A stretch of DNA of 64,000 nt, taken from the NCBI GenBank assembly GCA_031082425.1, contig JAVHLB010000005.1, positions 1-64,000 on the forward strand, in the 5' to 3' direction. How positions within the stretch are numbered: position 1 is the first letter of the stretch; every line of letters starts with the position of its first letter. Positions 8,028 through 16,956 of the stretch are shown here, piece after piece. The position numbers and the translations under genes are program-made. Source of the stretch: Candidatus Edwardsbacteria bacterium (GTDB taxonomy: Bacteria > Edwardsbacteria > AC1 > EtOH8). Below the pieces are notes generated by a model that was not told the DNA's origin, did not search any database, and saw only the letters and a program-made list of their open reading frames with translations.

Positions 8028-8800
8028 ATGACGCAATCCTGATCCCAGTCGATCCGCCGGCTGTCGAACACCGGACCCTGGTCGCAGACCGAAAGATAGC
8101 CGCCGTCGCTGCCCTTGACCACGCAGCCCTGGCAGGCCCCGACCCCGCAGGCCATGAATGATTCCAGGGAAACCTGGCAGGGTATTTTTTTATCCCGGCA
8201 GATCCGGGCCACCGCCTGAAGCATGGGCCACGGCCCGCAGGCGTAGACCGACGGATCCTGGCAGCCGTCCAGTCTATCCGGCAGCAGGGAGGTGACCAGG
8301 CCCTTTTTCCCGCAGCTTCCGTCATCGCTGGATATGCTGCATATTTTGATATCAGTTTTTATAAGTTCGGAGGAGGACCGGCAGCCGTAAAACAGCTGAT
8401 GTTTCAGTTTCAAGCCTTTCAGCCGGCGGCCCAGAAAGCCCATCGGCGCGATCCCCATGCCCCCGGCCACCAGCAGATGGTGCCGCTTGCCGGGATCGAT
8501 GTCAAATCCCTTTCCCAGCGGCCCGATGATATCCAGGGTGTCCTTAGGCGTCATTTTGGAGAGCAATTCTGTGCCGGATCCCTTGACCTGGTAAAGGATT
8601 GCTACCTTATCCCCCCGGATGTCGTTGATGCTGAAAGGGCGGCGAAGCAGGGGATGGTCCGACCCGGGGCTGAGCCGGATATGCACAAACTGCCCGGGGT
8701 CGGCGCTTTGGGCCAACCCGGGAGCTTTAAGGGACAGTTTGTAGGCCTGGGCGCTGACTGGGATGTTCGAGGCGATCGGTATTGAAGGATATTGCTTCAT
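8024..8800 (-). CDS. pyrK: Dihydroorotate dehydrogenase electron-transfer subunit
   Basis: PyrK carries FAD and a 2Fe-2S cluster and passes electrons from PyrD to NAD+. The 258-residue protein has the FAD motif RRPFSI (53-58), a glycine-rich nucleotide motif (LLVAGGMGIAPM), and four cluster cysteines near the C-terminus (Cys218, 223, 226 and 239, in the order CGVGACQGC then C). The ATG directly follows the stop of the TPR lipoprotein gene with no gap, and the stop overlaps the pyrD start. PyrK and PyrD are therefore coupled, as expected of a stoichiometric complex. Confidence 0.93.
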   Translation of the reverse strand: MKQYPSIPIASNIPVSAQAYKLSLKAPGLAQSADPGQFVHIRLSPGSDHPLLRRPFSINDIRGDKVAILYQVKGSGTELLSKMTPKDTLDIIGPLGKGFDIDPGKRHHLLVAGGMGIAPMGFLGRRLKGLKLKHQLFYGCRSSSELIKTDIKICSISSDDGSCGKKGLVTSLLPDRLDGCQDPSVYACGPWPMLQAVARICRDKKIPCQVSLESFMACGVGACQGCVVKGSDGGYLSVCDQGPVFDSRRIDWDQDCVI

Positions 8801-10363
8801 TTATCTGGTATCCATCGATCGGTTTATGTTCGGTCCCGGTATCAGGGGAGCGGACGGAGCATCCTTGGCGACGCTATCGGGCGGCTGTGCCTGGGCGCTA
8901 TCGGGCCGTGCCGGAGGGGCTTCCGGTTTCTGTTCCAGGGGCCGTATATTCATTTCGATCTCCGGTTCAGTGTCGATGACGGTGGTGTCGACCGGCTGGT
9001 TCAGCATCAGCCTGGCGCCGTTGGCGTATCTGGTCCGGGGGTATTTTTCTATCAAAATGTAAAACAGGCTGTCCGAACTTAAGGTATCCGACAGGTAATT
9101 TCGCGCTGTCCAGGCCGCTGCATACCAGGCCTTGGGGGCCAGCTGATTATCACCGGAACCGCCGGCAACCCGGCGGTAGACGGCCAGGGCGGAATCCGGC
9201 TTGTTGAGGCCGAACAGGTAATGCTCGGCCATCAGAAACTGCAATTTGGCGCTTTGTTCCGCCGCCTGCTGGTCGGATTGCTGGCGGTAGGCCAGCAGCA
9301 GGGAGATATCAGCGCTTTTCTTTAGGGCGGCTTCGCGGATCTGGGCCGCCGGGTTTTCGTTTCGGGCCTTGTTGTAGTAAGCCAGGGCGCTGTCCAGCTC
9401 CTGTCCGGCTTCATGGATCTGCCCGATTTTGAACAGGGCCTCGGAGGATACGGCGGTCTTGGGATATTTCTGCGCCAGGCCGTGATACAGCCCCGCCGCA
9501 TCAGCGGCCGTCAATCCCGGCCTTTGACAGTTCAGGATCTCCAGTTCTATGGCGGATATCCGGCCCTTGTCGGATTCCCGCCTCAACAACCGCCGGTACA
9601 ACGGCAGGGCCCGGGAATGCCTGCCATTGGCCTGGTAGGCTTGGCCCAGCAGCATGGTGACCTGATAGCGGAAGGTCCTCTTGATCCGGGAATCCAGTAT
9701 CATCTCCAGCTCCCTGATGGAGTTGGAGAATTCATTCAGGGAAAAAAGGCACCGGGCGTAGTTATAGCGGGCCTCGACAGCCAGATCGCTTTTGTAGTGA
9801 TTGTGCAGGAAGCGCTCCCAGGAGATTATCGCCTTGGGATAATCGGGGACGGCCTGCAGTATCAGGGCCTCCAGATAAGCCGCCCTTTGGTTGATGTTTC
9901 CGTCGTCGGTCTTTATCTGGGATAGTTCCCACAAGGCCTTGTCCCATTGCTTCAGATTCTGGGAAATAAGGGCGTTGTTCAATTGGGCCCGGGGCGAATA
10001 TTTGCTTTCAGGATAGTATTGCCATATCTCCTGATATTTGCGGGCCGCCTTGTCGTATTCGCCTCTCAGATAATAGGCATTGCCCATGTTATACAGGCTG
10101 GGAACAACCCAGCGGCTGTTGGGATGTCTCAGGGCCACATCGGCATATTTGTCGATGGCTTTTTTCAGCTCCTCCTTTTCCGCACTGGTGGCGGCGGTGG
10201 TGTCGGGAAACTGCTGGTGCTTCCGGCTGGCCGAATTGTAGAGTTTTTGGGCGTTGTAGTAGGTGTTGAAGTAGGCGCAGCCCGAATTCCCGGCCAGCAT
10301 AGCCAGCATCAGAACAAAGCCGGTCCTTTTGCCAAGGTTTATGTGTCTATTATTGTTTGGCAT
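8801..10363 (-). CDS. TPR-repeat outer-membrane lipoprotein
   Basis: The product is a 520-residue predicted lipoprotein. The chosen start (MPNNNRHINLGKR) gives a hydrophobic signal ending in NSGC, followed by AYFNTYYNAQKLYN. The body is built of helical tetratricopeptide-like repeats, for example YNMGNAYYLRGEYDKAARKYQ and LYRRLLRRESDKG, which resemble BamD- or YbgF-type scaffolds. The C-terminus is proline- and alanine-rich. Such proteins usually hold complexes at the envelope; the partner is not evident. The open frame extends upstream to 10486 inside tldD, but that part reads as low-complexity arginine/proline and is rejected. The ribosome site is weak, and translation probably depends on coupling to tldD, whose stop is 8 nt upstream of the ATG. 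Confidence 0.75.
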   Translation of the reverse strand: MPNNNRHINLGKRTGFVLMLAMLAGNSGCAYFNTYYNAQKLYNSASRKHQQFPDTTAATSAEKEELKKAIDKYADVALRHPNSRWVVPSLYNMGNAYYLRGEYDKAARKYQEIWQYYPESKYSPRAQLNNALISQNLKQWDKALWELSQIKTDDGNINQRAAYLEALILQAVPDYPKAIISWERFLHNHYKSDLAVEARYNYARCLFSLNEFSNSIRELEMILDSRIKRTFRYQVTMLLGQAYQANGRHSRALPLYRRLLRRESDKGRISAIELEILNCQRPGLTAADAAGLYHGLAQKYPKTAVSSEALFKIGQIHEAGQELDSALAYYNKARNENPAAQIREAALKKSADISLLLAYRQQSDQQAAEQSAKLQFLMAEHYLFGLNKPDSALAVYRRVAGGSGDNQLAPKAWYAAAWTARNYLSDTLSSDSLFYILIEKYPRTRYANGARLMLNQPVDTTVIDTEPEIEMNIRPLEQKPEAPPARPDSAQAQPPDSVAKDAPSAPLIPGPNINRSMDTR

Positions 10364-10371
10364 ATCGGGGA

Positions 10372-11811
10372 TCAGGAGACTCCTATCTGGACGTTGCGGA
10401 ACCTGGCCGGGGATACTCCATGCCCGACATGGGCGGTCTGCCCCGGCTGGCCCTTGCCGCAGTTGGGGATGCCCCACAGGTGCCACGATCTGCTGTCGCA
10501 GATGGCATCGCAGGAATTCCAGAATTCGGGGGTCAGGCCGGTATAGGTGGGGTTCTTATAGGCCTGGCCGGTAAGCCGGCCGCCCTTGATCTGCCAGGCG
10601 ATCTCGGTGGTGAACTGGAAATTAAGCCTTCTGTCGTCTATGCTCCAGGTCTTGGTGGTGTCGAACAGGACCCCGTCGGCGGTGTCGGCAATCAGGTTCT
10701 GGTAATCCCAGCGGCCGGGCTCCAGGTTGATGTTGGTCATCCGGATCAGGGGGATCCGGTTCCATCCGTCGGCCCGCATGGCGCCGCCCGACAACAGCCC
10801 CAGCCGGGCTGCCGTTTCCCGGGAGCTCAGATAACCGGTAAAAAGCCCGTTCTTTATTATAGGCACATTCTGGGCCGGCACCCCCTCGTCATCCCAGCCG
10901 AAGGTCCCCAGCCCTCCCGGCACCGTGGCATCGGCATTGACGTTGACGATATCCGCCCCGTACTTGAGGGTATTCAGCTTATCGGTGGTCAGGAAGCTGG
11001 TGCCGGCATAGGCCGCCTCGGTGCCGTAGACCCGGTCCAGCTCGATGGGATGGCCGATGGATTCATGCACCTGCAGGGCCAGCTGGTTGGTGGCGATGAT
11101 GATGGTGCCCTTTTGGGCCGGACAGGGTGGGGCCTTGAGAAGCAATGAGGCCTCGCGGGATATCTTCTCGGCGTTGCCCGCCAGGTCCAGCCTTTCGATG
11201 AACTCATATCCGGCCTGGCCGGTGTCCCCGCCCATGTTGGGATGGGTCCGGATCTGAACCTCCGGCCCGTCCACCGCCAGGGCGCTGATCTCCCCGCCGG
11301 ATTCGGTGATCTCCTGGGACAGCAGGCTGCCCTGGGTGGAGGCAAACACCTTATCCTCATGAAAGAACCACAGGCTGCCCCGGGCCACTTTTATAGCCGG
11401 ATTACGGCGCATGATGGCATCGGCCTCCAGCAGCAGGGAGATCTTCTGCTCCAGGGGCACCTTAAAGGGATCCTGCTGGATTTTTGTTCGGTAGCCCCCG
11501 GTTTGTTTTTTCAAGCCGGACAACACCGCCGGCTCCCCGGGCGACAGGGCGGAGGCCCGGGCTATCTCCACCGCCAGCCTGACCACCTTGGCTATCTCCG
11601 AGGTCTCCAGTTTGGAGCTGGAGGCGAAGCCCCAGGATCCGTTGATCAGCACCCGGAGGCCGAACCCCTGGTCGGAGGAATTGGTGGCCGATTCCACCGT
11701 GCCGTTCTTGGTGAATATATTCTGGCGCCGGGTGCCCAGCACCCGGACATCGGCGTAATCTATTCCTTTGGCCGGCAGGCCGGCGATCACCTTTTTAGCG
11801 AACGACTTCAT
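10372..11811 (-). CDS. tldD: TldD-family metalloprotease
   Basis: This 479-residue protein is the catalytic subunit type of TldD/TldE (PmbA) proteases, which degrade small unfolded peptides and mature some modified peptides. The zinc motif is HESIGH at about residues 249-254, followed by PIELDRVYG as in the family. The N-terminal half (DYADVRVLGTRRQNI, DQGFGLRVL) is the usual dimerisation domain. The obligate partner TldE is not adjacent in the window. The ATG has a GGGGAGATATC ribosome site. It is the first gene of the leftward run that leads into pyrK-pyrE. Confidence 0.9.
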   Translation of the reverse strand: MKSFAKKVIAGLPAKGIDYADVRVLGTRRQNIFTKNGTVESATNSSDQGFGLRVLINGSWGFASSSKLETSEIAKVVRLAVEIARASALSPGEPAVLSGLKKQTGGYRTKIQQDPFKVPLEQKISLLLEADAIMRRNPAIKVARGSLWFFHEDKVFASTQGSLLSQEITESGGEISALAVDGPEVQIRTHPNMGGDTGQAGYEFIERLDLAGNAEKISREASLLLKAPPCPAQKGTIIIATNQLALQVHESIGHPIELDRVYGTEAAYAGTSFLTTDKLNTLKYGADIVNVNADATVPGGLGTFGWDDEGVPAQNVPIIKNGLFTGYLSSRETAARLGLLSGGAMRADGWNRIPLIRMTNINLEPGRWDYQNLIADTADGVLFDTTKTWSIDDRRLNFQFTTEIAWQIKGGRLTGQAYKNPTYTGLTPEFWNSCDAICDSRSWHLWGIPNCGKGQPGQTAHVGHGVSPARFRNVQIGVS

Positions 11812-11841
11812 GATATCTCCCCAATATTCTCTTTGTCAGTA

Positions 11842-11871
11842 AATATAACACAAAACCCATGGATTTATCAA
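11842..11871 (-). promoter_or_regulatory. Likely promoter of the tldD-pyr run
   Basis: Read on the - strand: TTGATA (11871-11866), an 18-bp spacer, then TATATT (11847-11842), 31 bp before the tldD ATG. It lies back to back with the umuD promoter in a 184-bp AT-rich intergenic region. Confidence 0.5.
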
Positions 11872-11929
11872 TAATAACTTGATCATTTGCCGGTCAAAAT
11901 AATAGGTCATACTTTGAGGACAATTTCAC

Positions 11930-11958
11930 TTGAAAGCCCGCTTGATAAATGATATATT
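11930..11958 (+). promoter_or_regulatory. Likely promoter of the umuDC island
   Basis: TTGAAA (11930-11935), a 17-bp spacer and TATATT (11953-11958) lie 38 bp before the umuD ATG. The pentamer CTTGA is repeated at 11929 and 11941 within it. It could be part of a damage-responsive operator, but no known LexA box is recognisable, so that is speculative. Confidence 0.5.
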
Positions 11959-11995
11959 TCAATCGATCCATTGAATTTGCAATAGGCCGAGGACC

Positions 11996-12445
11996 ATGAA
12001 GATAAGATCCAAACAATCTTCTCACGGAATGAACATATACGGATTCCAGGCCAGGGGAAGGCTGAAACTGCCGCTGTACCTGGCCAGCATCGCCGCCGGG
12101 TTTCCCTCGCCGGCCGACGATTTTCTGGACAAGAAGCTGGACCTTAACGAACACCTGATCCGGCATCCGGCGGCCACATTTTTCGTCAGGGTCCAGGGTA
12201 ATTCCATGATCCAGGCGGGCATTCACTCCGGAGATGTCCTGATAGTGGACCGGTCGCTGGAGCCGGCCGACCGGAAGATCGTAGTGGCGGTGGTCAACGG
12301 GGAGCTGACGGTCAAACGCCTGCGCCGTAAAAAGGACCGGACCGTTCTGACCGCCGAGAACCCGGAATATCAGGATATCGAGGTCACCCCGGAGATGGAT
12401 TTCGACATCTGGGGGGTGGTGATACACGTGATCCATTCGGTGTAG
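11996..12445 (+). CDS. umuD: UmuD-like self-cleaving mutagenesis protein (S24 peptidase)
   Basis: This 149-residue protein is the S24 serine-protease domain used by UmuD, without a LexA-type DNA-binding domain. The self-cleavage site is Ala34-Gly35 (SIAAGFPSP), the nucleophile is Ser70 (VQGNSM), and the general base is Lys107 (GELTVKRL). On RecA-stimulated cleavage, UmuD' joins UmuC to form error-prone DNA polymerase V. The gene lies 7 nt upstream of umuC, the standard arrangement. A GAGG ribosome site precedes the ATG. Confidence 0.93.
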   Translation: MKIRSKQSSHGMNIYGFQARGRLKLPLYLASIAAGFPSPADDFLDKKLDLNEHLIRHPAATFFVRVQGNSMIQAGIHSGDVLIVDRSLEPADRKIVVAVVNGELTVKRLRRKKDRTVLTAENPEYQDIEVTPEMDFDIWGVVIHVIHSV

Positions 12446-12452
12446 GTTCTTT

Positions 12453-13721
12453 ATGGATACGGTCTTTGCCCTGGTGGACTGCAACAATTTCTATGCCTCC
12501 TGCGAGGGGGTGTTCGATCCCCGGCTGGTCAAGCTACCGGTGGTGGTGCTTTCCAACAACGACGGCTGCATCATCGCCCGTTCCAACCAGGCCAAGTCCG
12601 CCGGGATCAGGATGGGGGAGCCTTTTTTTGAACAGCAGGACTTGATCGATCGGCATAACATCCAGGTTTTTTCGGCCAATTTCGCTTTGTACGGCGACAT
12701 GTCCAACCGGGTGATGGAGACCCTGAAACAGTTCTCCCCGCAGATGGAGATATATTCCATAGACGAGGCCTTCCTGACCCTGTCCGGCACGTCTGGCGAT
12801 CCGGAAAGCTGTGCCCGGGAGATCCGCCGCACCGTCCGGCAATGGACCGGGATCCCGGTGACGGTCGGCCTGGGGCCGACCAAGACCCTGGCCAAGGCCG
12901 CCAACAAGTTCGCCAAGAGGATGCCCGGTGCAAACGGAGTGCTGAACCTTTGCCACAATCCCCGCCTGGATGGTTACCTAGAGCAGCTGGAGGTCAAAGA
13001 TATCTGGGGGGTGGGTCTGCGCTACGCCAAATTATTGAACTGTCAGGGGGTCCATAACGCCTGGCAGTTGATCCACAGATCCGATGCTTGGATAAAAAAT
13101 AATATGACCGTGACGGGATTGCGGACCGTCACCGAGCTGCGGGGTACGCCCTGCATCCGGCTGGAACATTTTGCCAGACCCAAGAAGGCGGTTCTTACTT
13201 CGAGGTCCTTTGGCCAGCTCATCAGGGACCGGGCCCAGTTAAGCCAGGCCGTGGCGGAGTTCACTGCGGCCTCCGCCGAAAAGGCCAGACGGCAGAGGTC
13301 GGCGGCAGCCTTCGTGCAGGTCTTTATCGAAACCAGCGGTTTTCGACAAGAACCGCAATACCGGGCTTTCATGACCGTCGGGTTACCCTCGGCCACCGGC
13401 CACACCCCCGATCTGATAAAATATGCCGGCCGGGCTCTGGAGAAAATCTTCAAACCGGGCTACAATTACAAACGGGCCGGGGTCATGCTCAGCGGACTGG
13501 TGCCCGATAGCCAGGTGCAGCTGGACCTGGAAAGCGACCAGGAAAAGCATCGGCAAAAGCAGGCCGTCATGCAGGCGGTCGACAAGATCAATCTCTCGCA
13601 GGGTCGTAATACGGTGTTCTATGCTGCTCAGGGGGTAGCCAAACCGTGGAAAATGCGCCAGCTGACATTGTCGCCCAGATACACTACCAGCTGGGCCGAC
13701 CTGCCGGTGGCCAAGGCCTGA
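12453..13721 (+). CDS. umuC: DNA polymerase V catalytic subunit UmuC
   Basis: This 422-residue Y-family polymerase performs translesion synthesis with UmuD'. The catalytic acidic residues are visible in ALVDCNNFYASCE at the N-terminus and in YSIDEAF at about residues 100-106. The finger region GLGPTKTLAKAANKFAK and the C-terminal little-finger part match UmuC in length and order. It is the second gene of the repair island and is coupled to umuD. Confidence 0.95.
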   Translation: MDTVFALVDCNNFYASCEGVFDPRLVKLPVVVLSNNDGCIIARSNQAKSAGIRMGEPFFEQQDLIDRHNIQVFSANFALYGDMSNRVMETLKQFSPQMEIYSIDEAFLTLSGTSGDPESCAREIRRTVRQWTGIPVTVGLGPTKTLAKAANKFAKRMPGANGVLNLCHNPRLDGYLEQLEVKDIWGVGLRYAKLLNCQGVHNAWQLIHRSDAWIKNNMTVTGLRTVTELRGTPCIRLEHFARPKKAVLTSRSFGQLIRDRAQLSQAVAEFTAASAEKARRQRSAAAFVQVFIETSGFRQEPQYRAFMTVGLPSATGHTPDLIKYAGRALEKIFKPGYNYKRAGVMLSGLVPDSQVQLDLESDQEKHRQKQAVMQAVDKINLSQGRNTVFYAAQGVAKPWKMRQLTLSPRYTTSWADLPVAKA

Positions 13722-13747
13722 GAACCTGAAACGGGAGCGATAATAAT

Positions 13748-14386
13748 ATGTCGAGAAACACCCCGGTTATCCTGATGATCATATTTAGCCTGACCTTGCT
13801 GCAATCCTGCGGGACTCCGCCGGAAGGGATCGTCGACAGCGAAACCATCGACATTCGGAACGATCCGGTGCAGCTGCCGCTGGATGACCAGGAGCCGATC
13901 AAAATATCGGCCAATGACTATGACATAACCATAAAACCCAGGGCCGAATACTTCCTAAAGGGCCTGGTGTTGGGCCGGAAGAATTACAGCTCTGACTGGA
14001 ACTCGACCATAGCCCCCTGTGACCTGGCGGTGGCCTGGGGCAAGATGACCACCACCGGACTGTATAAAAAGGTAAAATGGTCCCAGGACAACCGCTGGTA
14101 TTACTGGCGCTATGACCAGGAATTTCCATTTGACAATTCCTTCATTGCCCGTTATTCGGCCAACGTTCACGCCATTCCGGCCAACGACAACCTCCGGGCG
14201 GCGCTGCGGCACATCTCGGCCGGTGACACCATCGAAGCTAACGGTTTTCTGGTTTATGTGGATGCCCTCAAGGGAGAGAGCAATTTCTGGTGGAACTCCT
14301 CGCTAAGCCGGGAGGATGTGGGCGACGGATCTTGTGAAGTGATGTATATTGAGGAAATTAAGTATCGGGGGATTCTGTATAAATGA
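13748..14386 (+). CDS. Predicted lipoprotein, function unknown
   Basis: A 212-residue protein with a lipoprotein signal ending in LLQSC (Cys21). The mature part is rich in aromatic residues: RWYYWRYDQEFPFDNSFI and, near the end, SNFWWNSSLSREDVGDGSCEV. It lies 26 bp after umuC on the same strand with a GGGAG site, so it may be co-transcribed with the repair genes, but nothing links it to DNA repair. I do not recognise a named family. Confidence 0.7.
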   Translation: MSRNTPVILMIIFSLTLLQSCGTPPEGIVDSETIDIRNDPVQLPLDDQEPIKISANDYDITIKPRAEYFLKGLVLGRKNYSSDWNSTIAPCDLAVAWGKMTTTGLYKKVKWSQDNRWYYWRYDQEFPFDNSFIARYSANVHAIPANDNLRAALRHISAGDTIEANGFLVYVDALKGESNFWWNSSLSREDVGDGSCEVMYIEEIKYRGILYK

Positions 14387-14492
14387 TCTTTACCTAAAGG
14401 ATGTTCTGTGCTCTGCAGGGATTCCCTGAAAACCGACATAGAATCCGACTATTTTTTTGTATAAACAAATTGTAATATCTGGTTATTTAATT

Positions 14493-15164
14493 ATGTGCGG
14501 CAGGTTCGTCAGAAAAAGCGGGGGAGAGGAGATCGCCCGGGAGTTCGATATCGAACTAAGCGATATCTCCTTTCTGCTGGAGCCCAGTTATAATATTGCT
14601 CCGGGGAACCAGGTGGCGGCAGTGGTCAAAAGGGACCGGCTGTCTGTCGAGGCCTTCCGCTGGGGCCTGATCCCGCCCTGGGCCGGGAACGAAAAGACCG
14701 GATATGAAATGATCAATGCCCGGGCCGAGACCCTGGGCGTTAAGGCCGGCTTTAAAAAGCCTTTTCAGAGCCAGCGCTGCCTGATCATCGCCGATGGATT
14801 TTACGAATGGCGCGGCCGGGGCCGGCCCAAGGTCCCGTATTATTTCCACCGGAAGGACCCAGCCCCCATGGGTCTGGCCGGACTGTTCGGATCATGGTCC
14901 GGCCCCGGAGGACTGGTGGTCAACAGCTGCGCCATCATCACCACGGCGGCCAACCAGCTGATGCAGCCGGTGCATGACCGGATGCCGGCCGTCATCGCCC
15001 GGGAGGACTACCGCCTCTGGCTGGACAACGGCATTTCCGACCCCAAGGCCCTGGGGGCTTTGCTCCGGCCCTATCCCCCGGAGGACATGGAGTGCTATCC
15101 GGTGTCCCCCCTGGTCAATTCCCCACGGAACGATTCCATCCAATGCATTCAACCCGTTCAGTAG
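14493..15164 (+). CDS. SRAP/HMCES-type abasic-site shielding protein
   Basis: This 223-residue protein belongs to the SRAP family (YedK in E. coli, HMCES in eukaryotes), which covalently traps abasic sites in single-stranded DNA. The ATG at 14493 is decisive: the protein then begins Met-Cys-Gly-Arg-Phe, so removal of the initiator methionine exposes the catalytic Cys2. The other conserved residues are visible: the asparagine in PSYNIAPG, the glutamate in NARAETL and the histidine in MQPVHDRMP. An in-frame upstream ATG (14457) would bury Cys2 and is rejected. It is followed 4 nt later by uvrC. Confidence 0.93.
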   Translation: MCGRFVRKSGGEEIAREFDIELSDISFLLEPSYNIAPGNQVAAVVKRDRLSVEAFRWGLIPPWAGNEKTGYEMINARAETLGVKAGFKKPFQSQRCLIIADGFYEWRGRGRPKVPYYFHRKDPAPMGLAGLFGSWSGPGGLVVNSCAIITTAANQLMQPVHDRMPAVIAREDYRLWLDNGISDPKALGALLRPYPPEDMECYPVSPLVNSPRNDSIQCIQPVQ

Positions 15165-15168
15165 TTTG

Positions 15169-16956
15169 ATGAAACCGCCGGATAAAATAGATGCCCTCCC
15201 GGAACTGCCCGGGGTGTATATCTTCAAGGACCCGACCGGAAAAGATATCTACATCGGCAAGGCCAAGAATATCAGGGACCGGGTGCTGGGACATTTCCGA
15301 AACAGCGGGGACGTCAAGGAGGAAAAATTGATCTCCGGTTCGGCCGATATTGATTATATCGTCACCGATTCCGAACCGGAGGCCCTGATCCTTGAAGCCG
15401 AGCTGGTGAAGAAACGGCAGCCCAGGTACAACATTCTTCTAAAGGACGATAAAAAATTCCCCTGGATAAAGATCACCAATGAGCCATACCCCAGGATATT
15501 CTCCACCCGGAACCTGGCGGAAGACGGCTCGCGCCTTTTCGGGCCATTCACCGACAGCACCGCCCTGAACCGGACCCTGGCCCTGGTCAGACAGATATTT
15601 CCCCTCCGGACCTGCCAGCATCAGCTTCCCGCCAGAAAACCTCCCCGTCCCTGCCTCAATCATCAAATAGGCCGCTGCCTGGCGCCCTGCCAGGGCAGGG
15701 TCAGCCCCGGGGAATACCGCCAGATGGTGGAGGCCATAGTGAAATTTGTTTCCGGGCGAAGCCGGGAACTGGCGCAGGAACTGGAAGCACTGCGCGACGC
15801 CGCCGCCCGGCAGTTGGATTTTGAACAGGCGGCCCATTGGAGGGATCAGCTGCAGAACCTGGAAAGGGTGACCGCCCGGCAGAAGATAATTTTCCGGGGG
15901 ATGATGAACACCGATTTCATCGCCCTGGCCCGGCTGAAAAAACAGATAATGTTCACGGTGCTTTCCTTTCGGGGCGGAAGGCTGATGGCCAGGTATGACC
16001 GGGCCATCGAGGATCCCCTGGGGGTGGGGGACCCCGAACTGATGTCGTCGTTCATCTCCCAGCATTATCTGAACTCCCTGACCATCCCCGACAACATAAT
16101 CATGGAAACCTTGCCCCGGGACCGGGAACTGCTGGAGGAGGTCATGGGCAGTTTCAAGGGAACCCCGGTGTCGCTTAAACTGCCATCCAGCGCTACCGAC
16201 AAAAAACTTCAGAGATTCGCGGGCAAACAGCTTCGGAGCAAGATGGATGAAATGGTGGCGGGGAAGGAAAAGTTGAGCGCCAAAACCGCCCAGCCCCTGA
16301 TAGAGGTTCAACAGGCCCTGGGCCTGGACAAGCTTCCCCGGCTGGTGGTGGCTTTCGATATCTCCAACATCTCCGGCACCGACAGCGTGGGTTCGGCGGT
16401 CTGTTTCAAGGACGGCAGACCTTACAAGACGGGATACCGGCACTTCAAGATGAGGATCGATGGCCCCAACGATGCAGCCATGATCAAGGAGACCGTGGGG
16501 CGTTATCTGGCGCATGCCCTGGAAAATAAGATGGACCTGCCCGACCTGATCCTGGTGGATGGAGGATTGCCCCAGCTGAAGGCGGTCTTGCAATTGAAAG
16601 AGGAAAAAAGCTATAATGTACCCATGGCCGGGCTGGCCAAAAGAAGGGAAGAACTGTTTCTGGAGGACGGGAGGGTCGCCAGCCTGCCCCGGGGTTCATC
16701 CGGGCTGCATTTGATGCAGCGGCTGCGTGACGAGGCCCACCGTTTTGCCCAAAGGTACCATCATGCGCTCCGGGCCGGTCGGGCCAGCAACACCAGATTG
16801 GTCTCCATCAAGGGGGTGGGCTCCGCCATCTCCGGCCGGCTGCTGAGAAAATTCGGCTCGGTCAAGCGCATCGCCTCGGCCAGCCCGGAAGAGCTGGCTG
16901 AGGTTGCCGGGGCAGCGCTGGCAACCAGAATATTGCGGGAATTTGAAAAGGACTGA
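15169..16956 (+). CDS. uvrC: Excinuclease ABC subunit C
   Basis: UvrC makes the dual incisions of nucleotide excision repair. The 595-residue protein has a GIY-YIG nuclease domain at the N-terminus (GVY at 15-17, YIG at 28-30), a cysteine-containing segment CLNHQIGRCLAPC, and a UVR motif for UvrB binding (about 208-240). The RNase H-like endonuclease has aspartates in VVAFDISN (about 393) and LILVDGG (about 461), and helix-hairpin-helix repeats lie at about 545-595. The open frame begins at 14974 inside the SRAP gene, but the ATG at 15169 gives the normal N-terminus. Ogt follows with no gap. Confidence 0.96.
   Translation: MKPPDKIDALPELPGVYIFKDPTGKDIYIGKAKNIRDRVLGHFRNSGDVKEEKLISGSADIDYIVTDSEPEALILEAELVKKRQPRYNILLKDDKKFPWIKITNEPYPRIFSTRNLAEDGSRLFGPFTDSTALNRTLALVRQIFPLRTCQHQLPARKPPRPCLNHQIGRCLAPCQGRVSPGEYRQMVEAIVKFVSGRSRELAQELEALRDAAARQLDFEQAAHWRDQLQNLERVTARQKIIFRGMMNTDFIALARLKKQIMFTVLSFRGGRLMARYDRAIEDPLGVGDPELMSSFISQHYLNSLTIPDNIIMETLPRDRELLEEVMGSFKGTPVSLKLPSSATDKKLQRFAGKQLRSKMDEMVAGKEKLSAKTAQPLIEVQQALGLDKLPRLVVAFDISNISGTDSVGSAVCFKDGRPYKTGYRHFKMRIDGPNDAAMIKETVGRYLAHALENKMDLPDLILVDGGLPQLKAVLQLKEEKSYNVPMAGLAKRREELFLEDGRVASLPRGSSGLHLMQRLRDEAHRFAQRYHHALRAGRASNTRLVSIKGVGSAISGRLLRKFGSVKRIASASPEELAEVAGAALATRILREFEKD

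Noticed and set aside
10364..10486. N-terminal extension of the TPR lipoprotein
   Set aside because: It overlaps tldD in another frame, lacks family similarity, and the lipoprotein signal begins at the downstream ATG.
15439..16593. 384-codon antisense frame opposite uvrC
   Set aside because: uvrC has all its domains in the sense frame; the antisense frame shows no known features.
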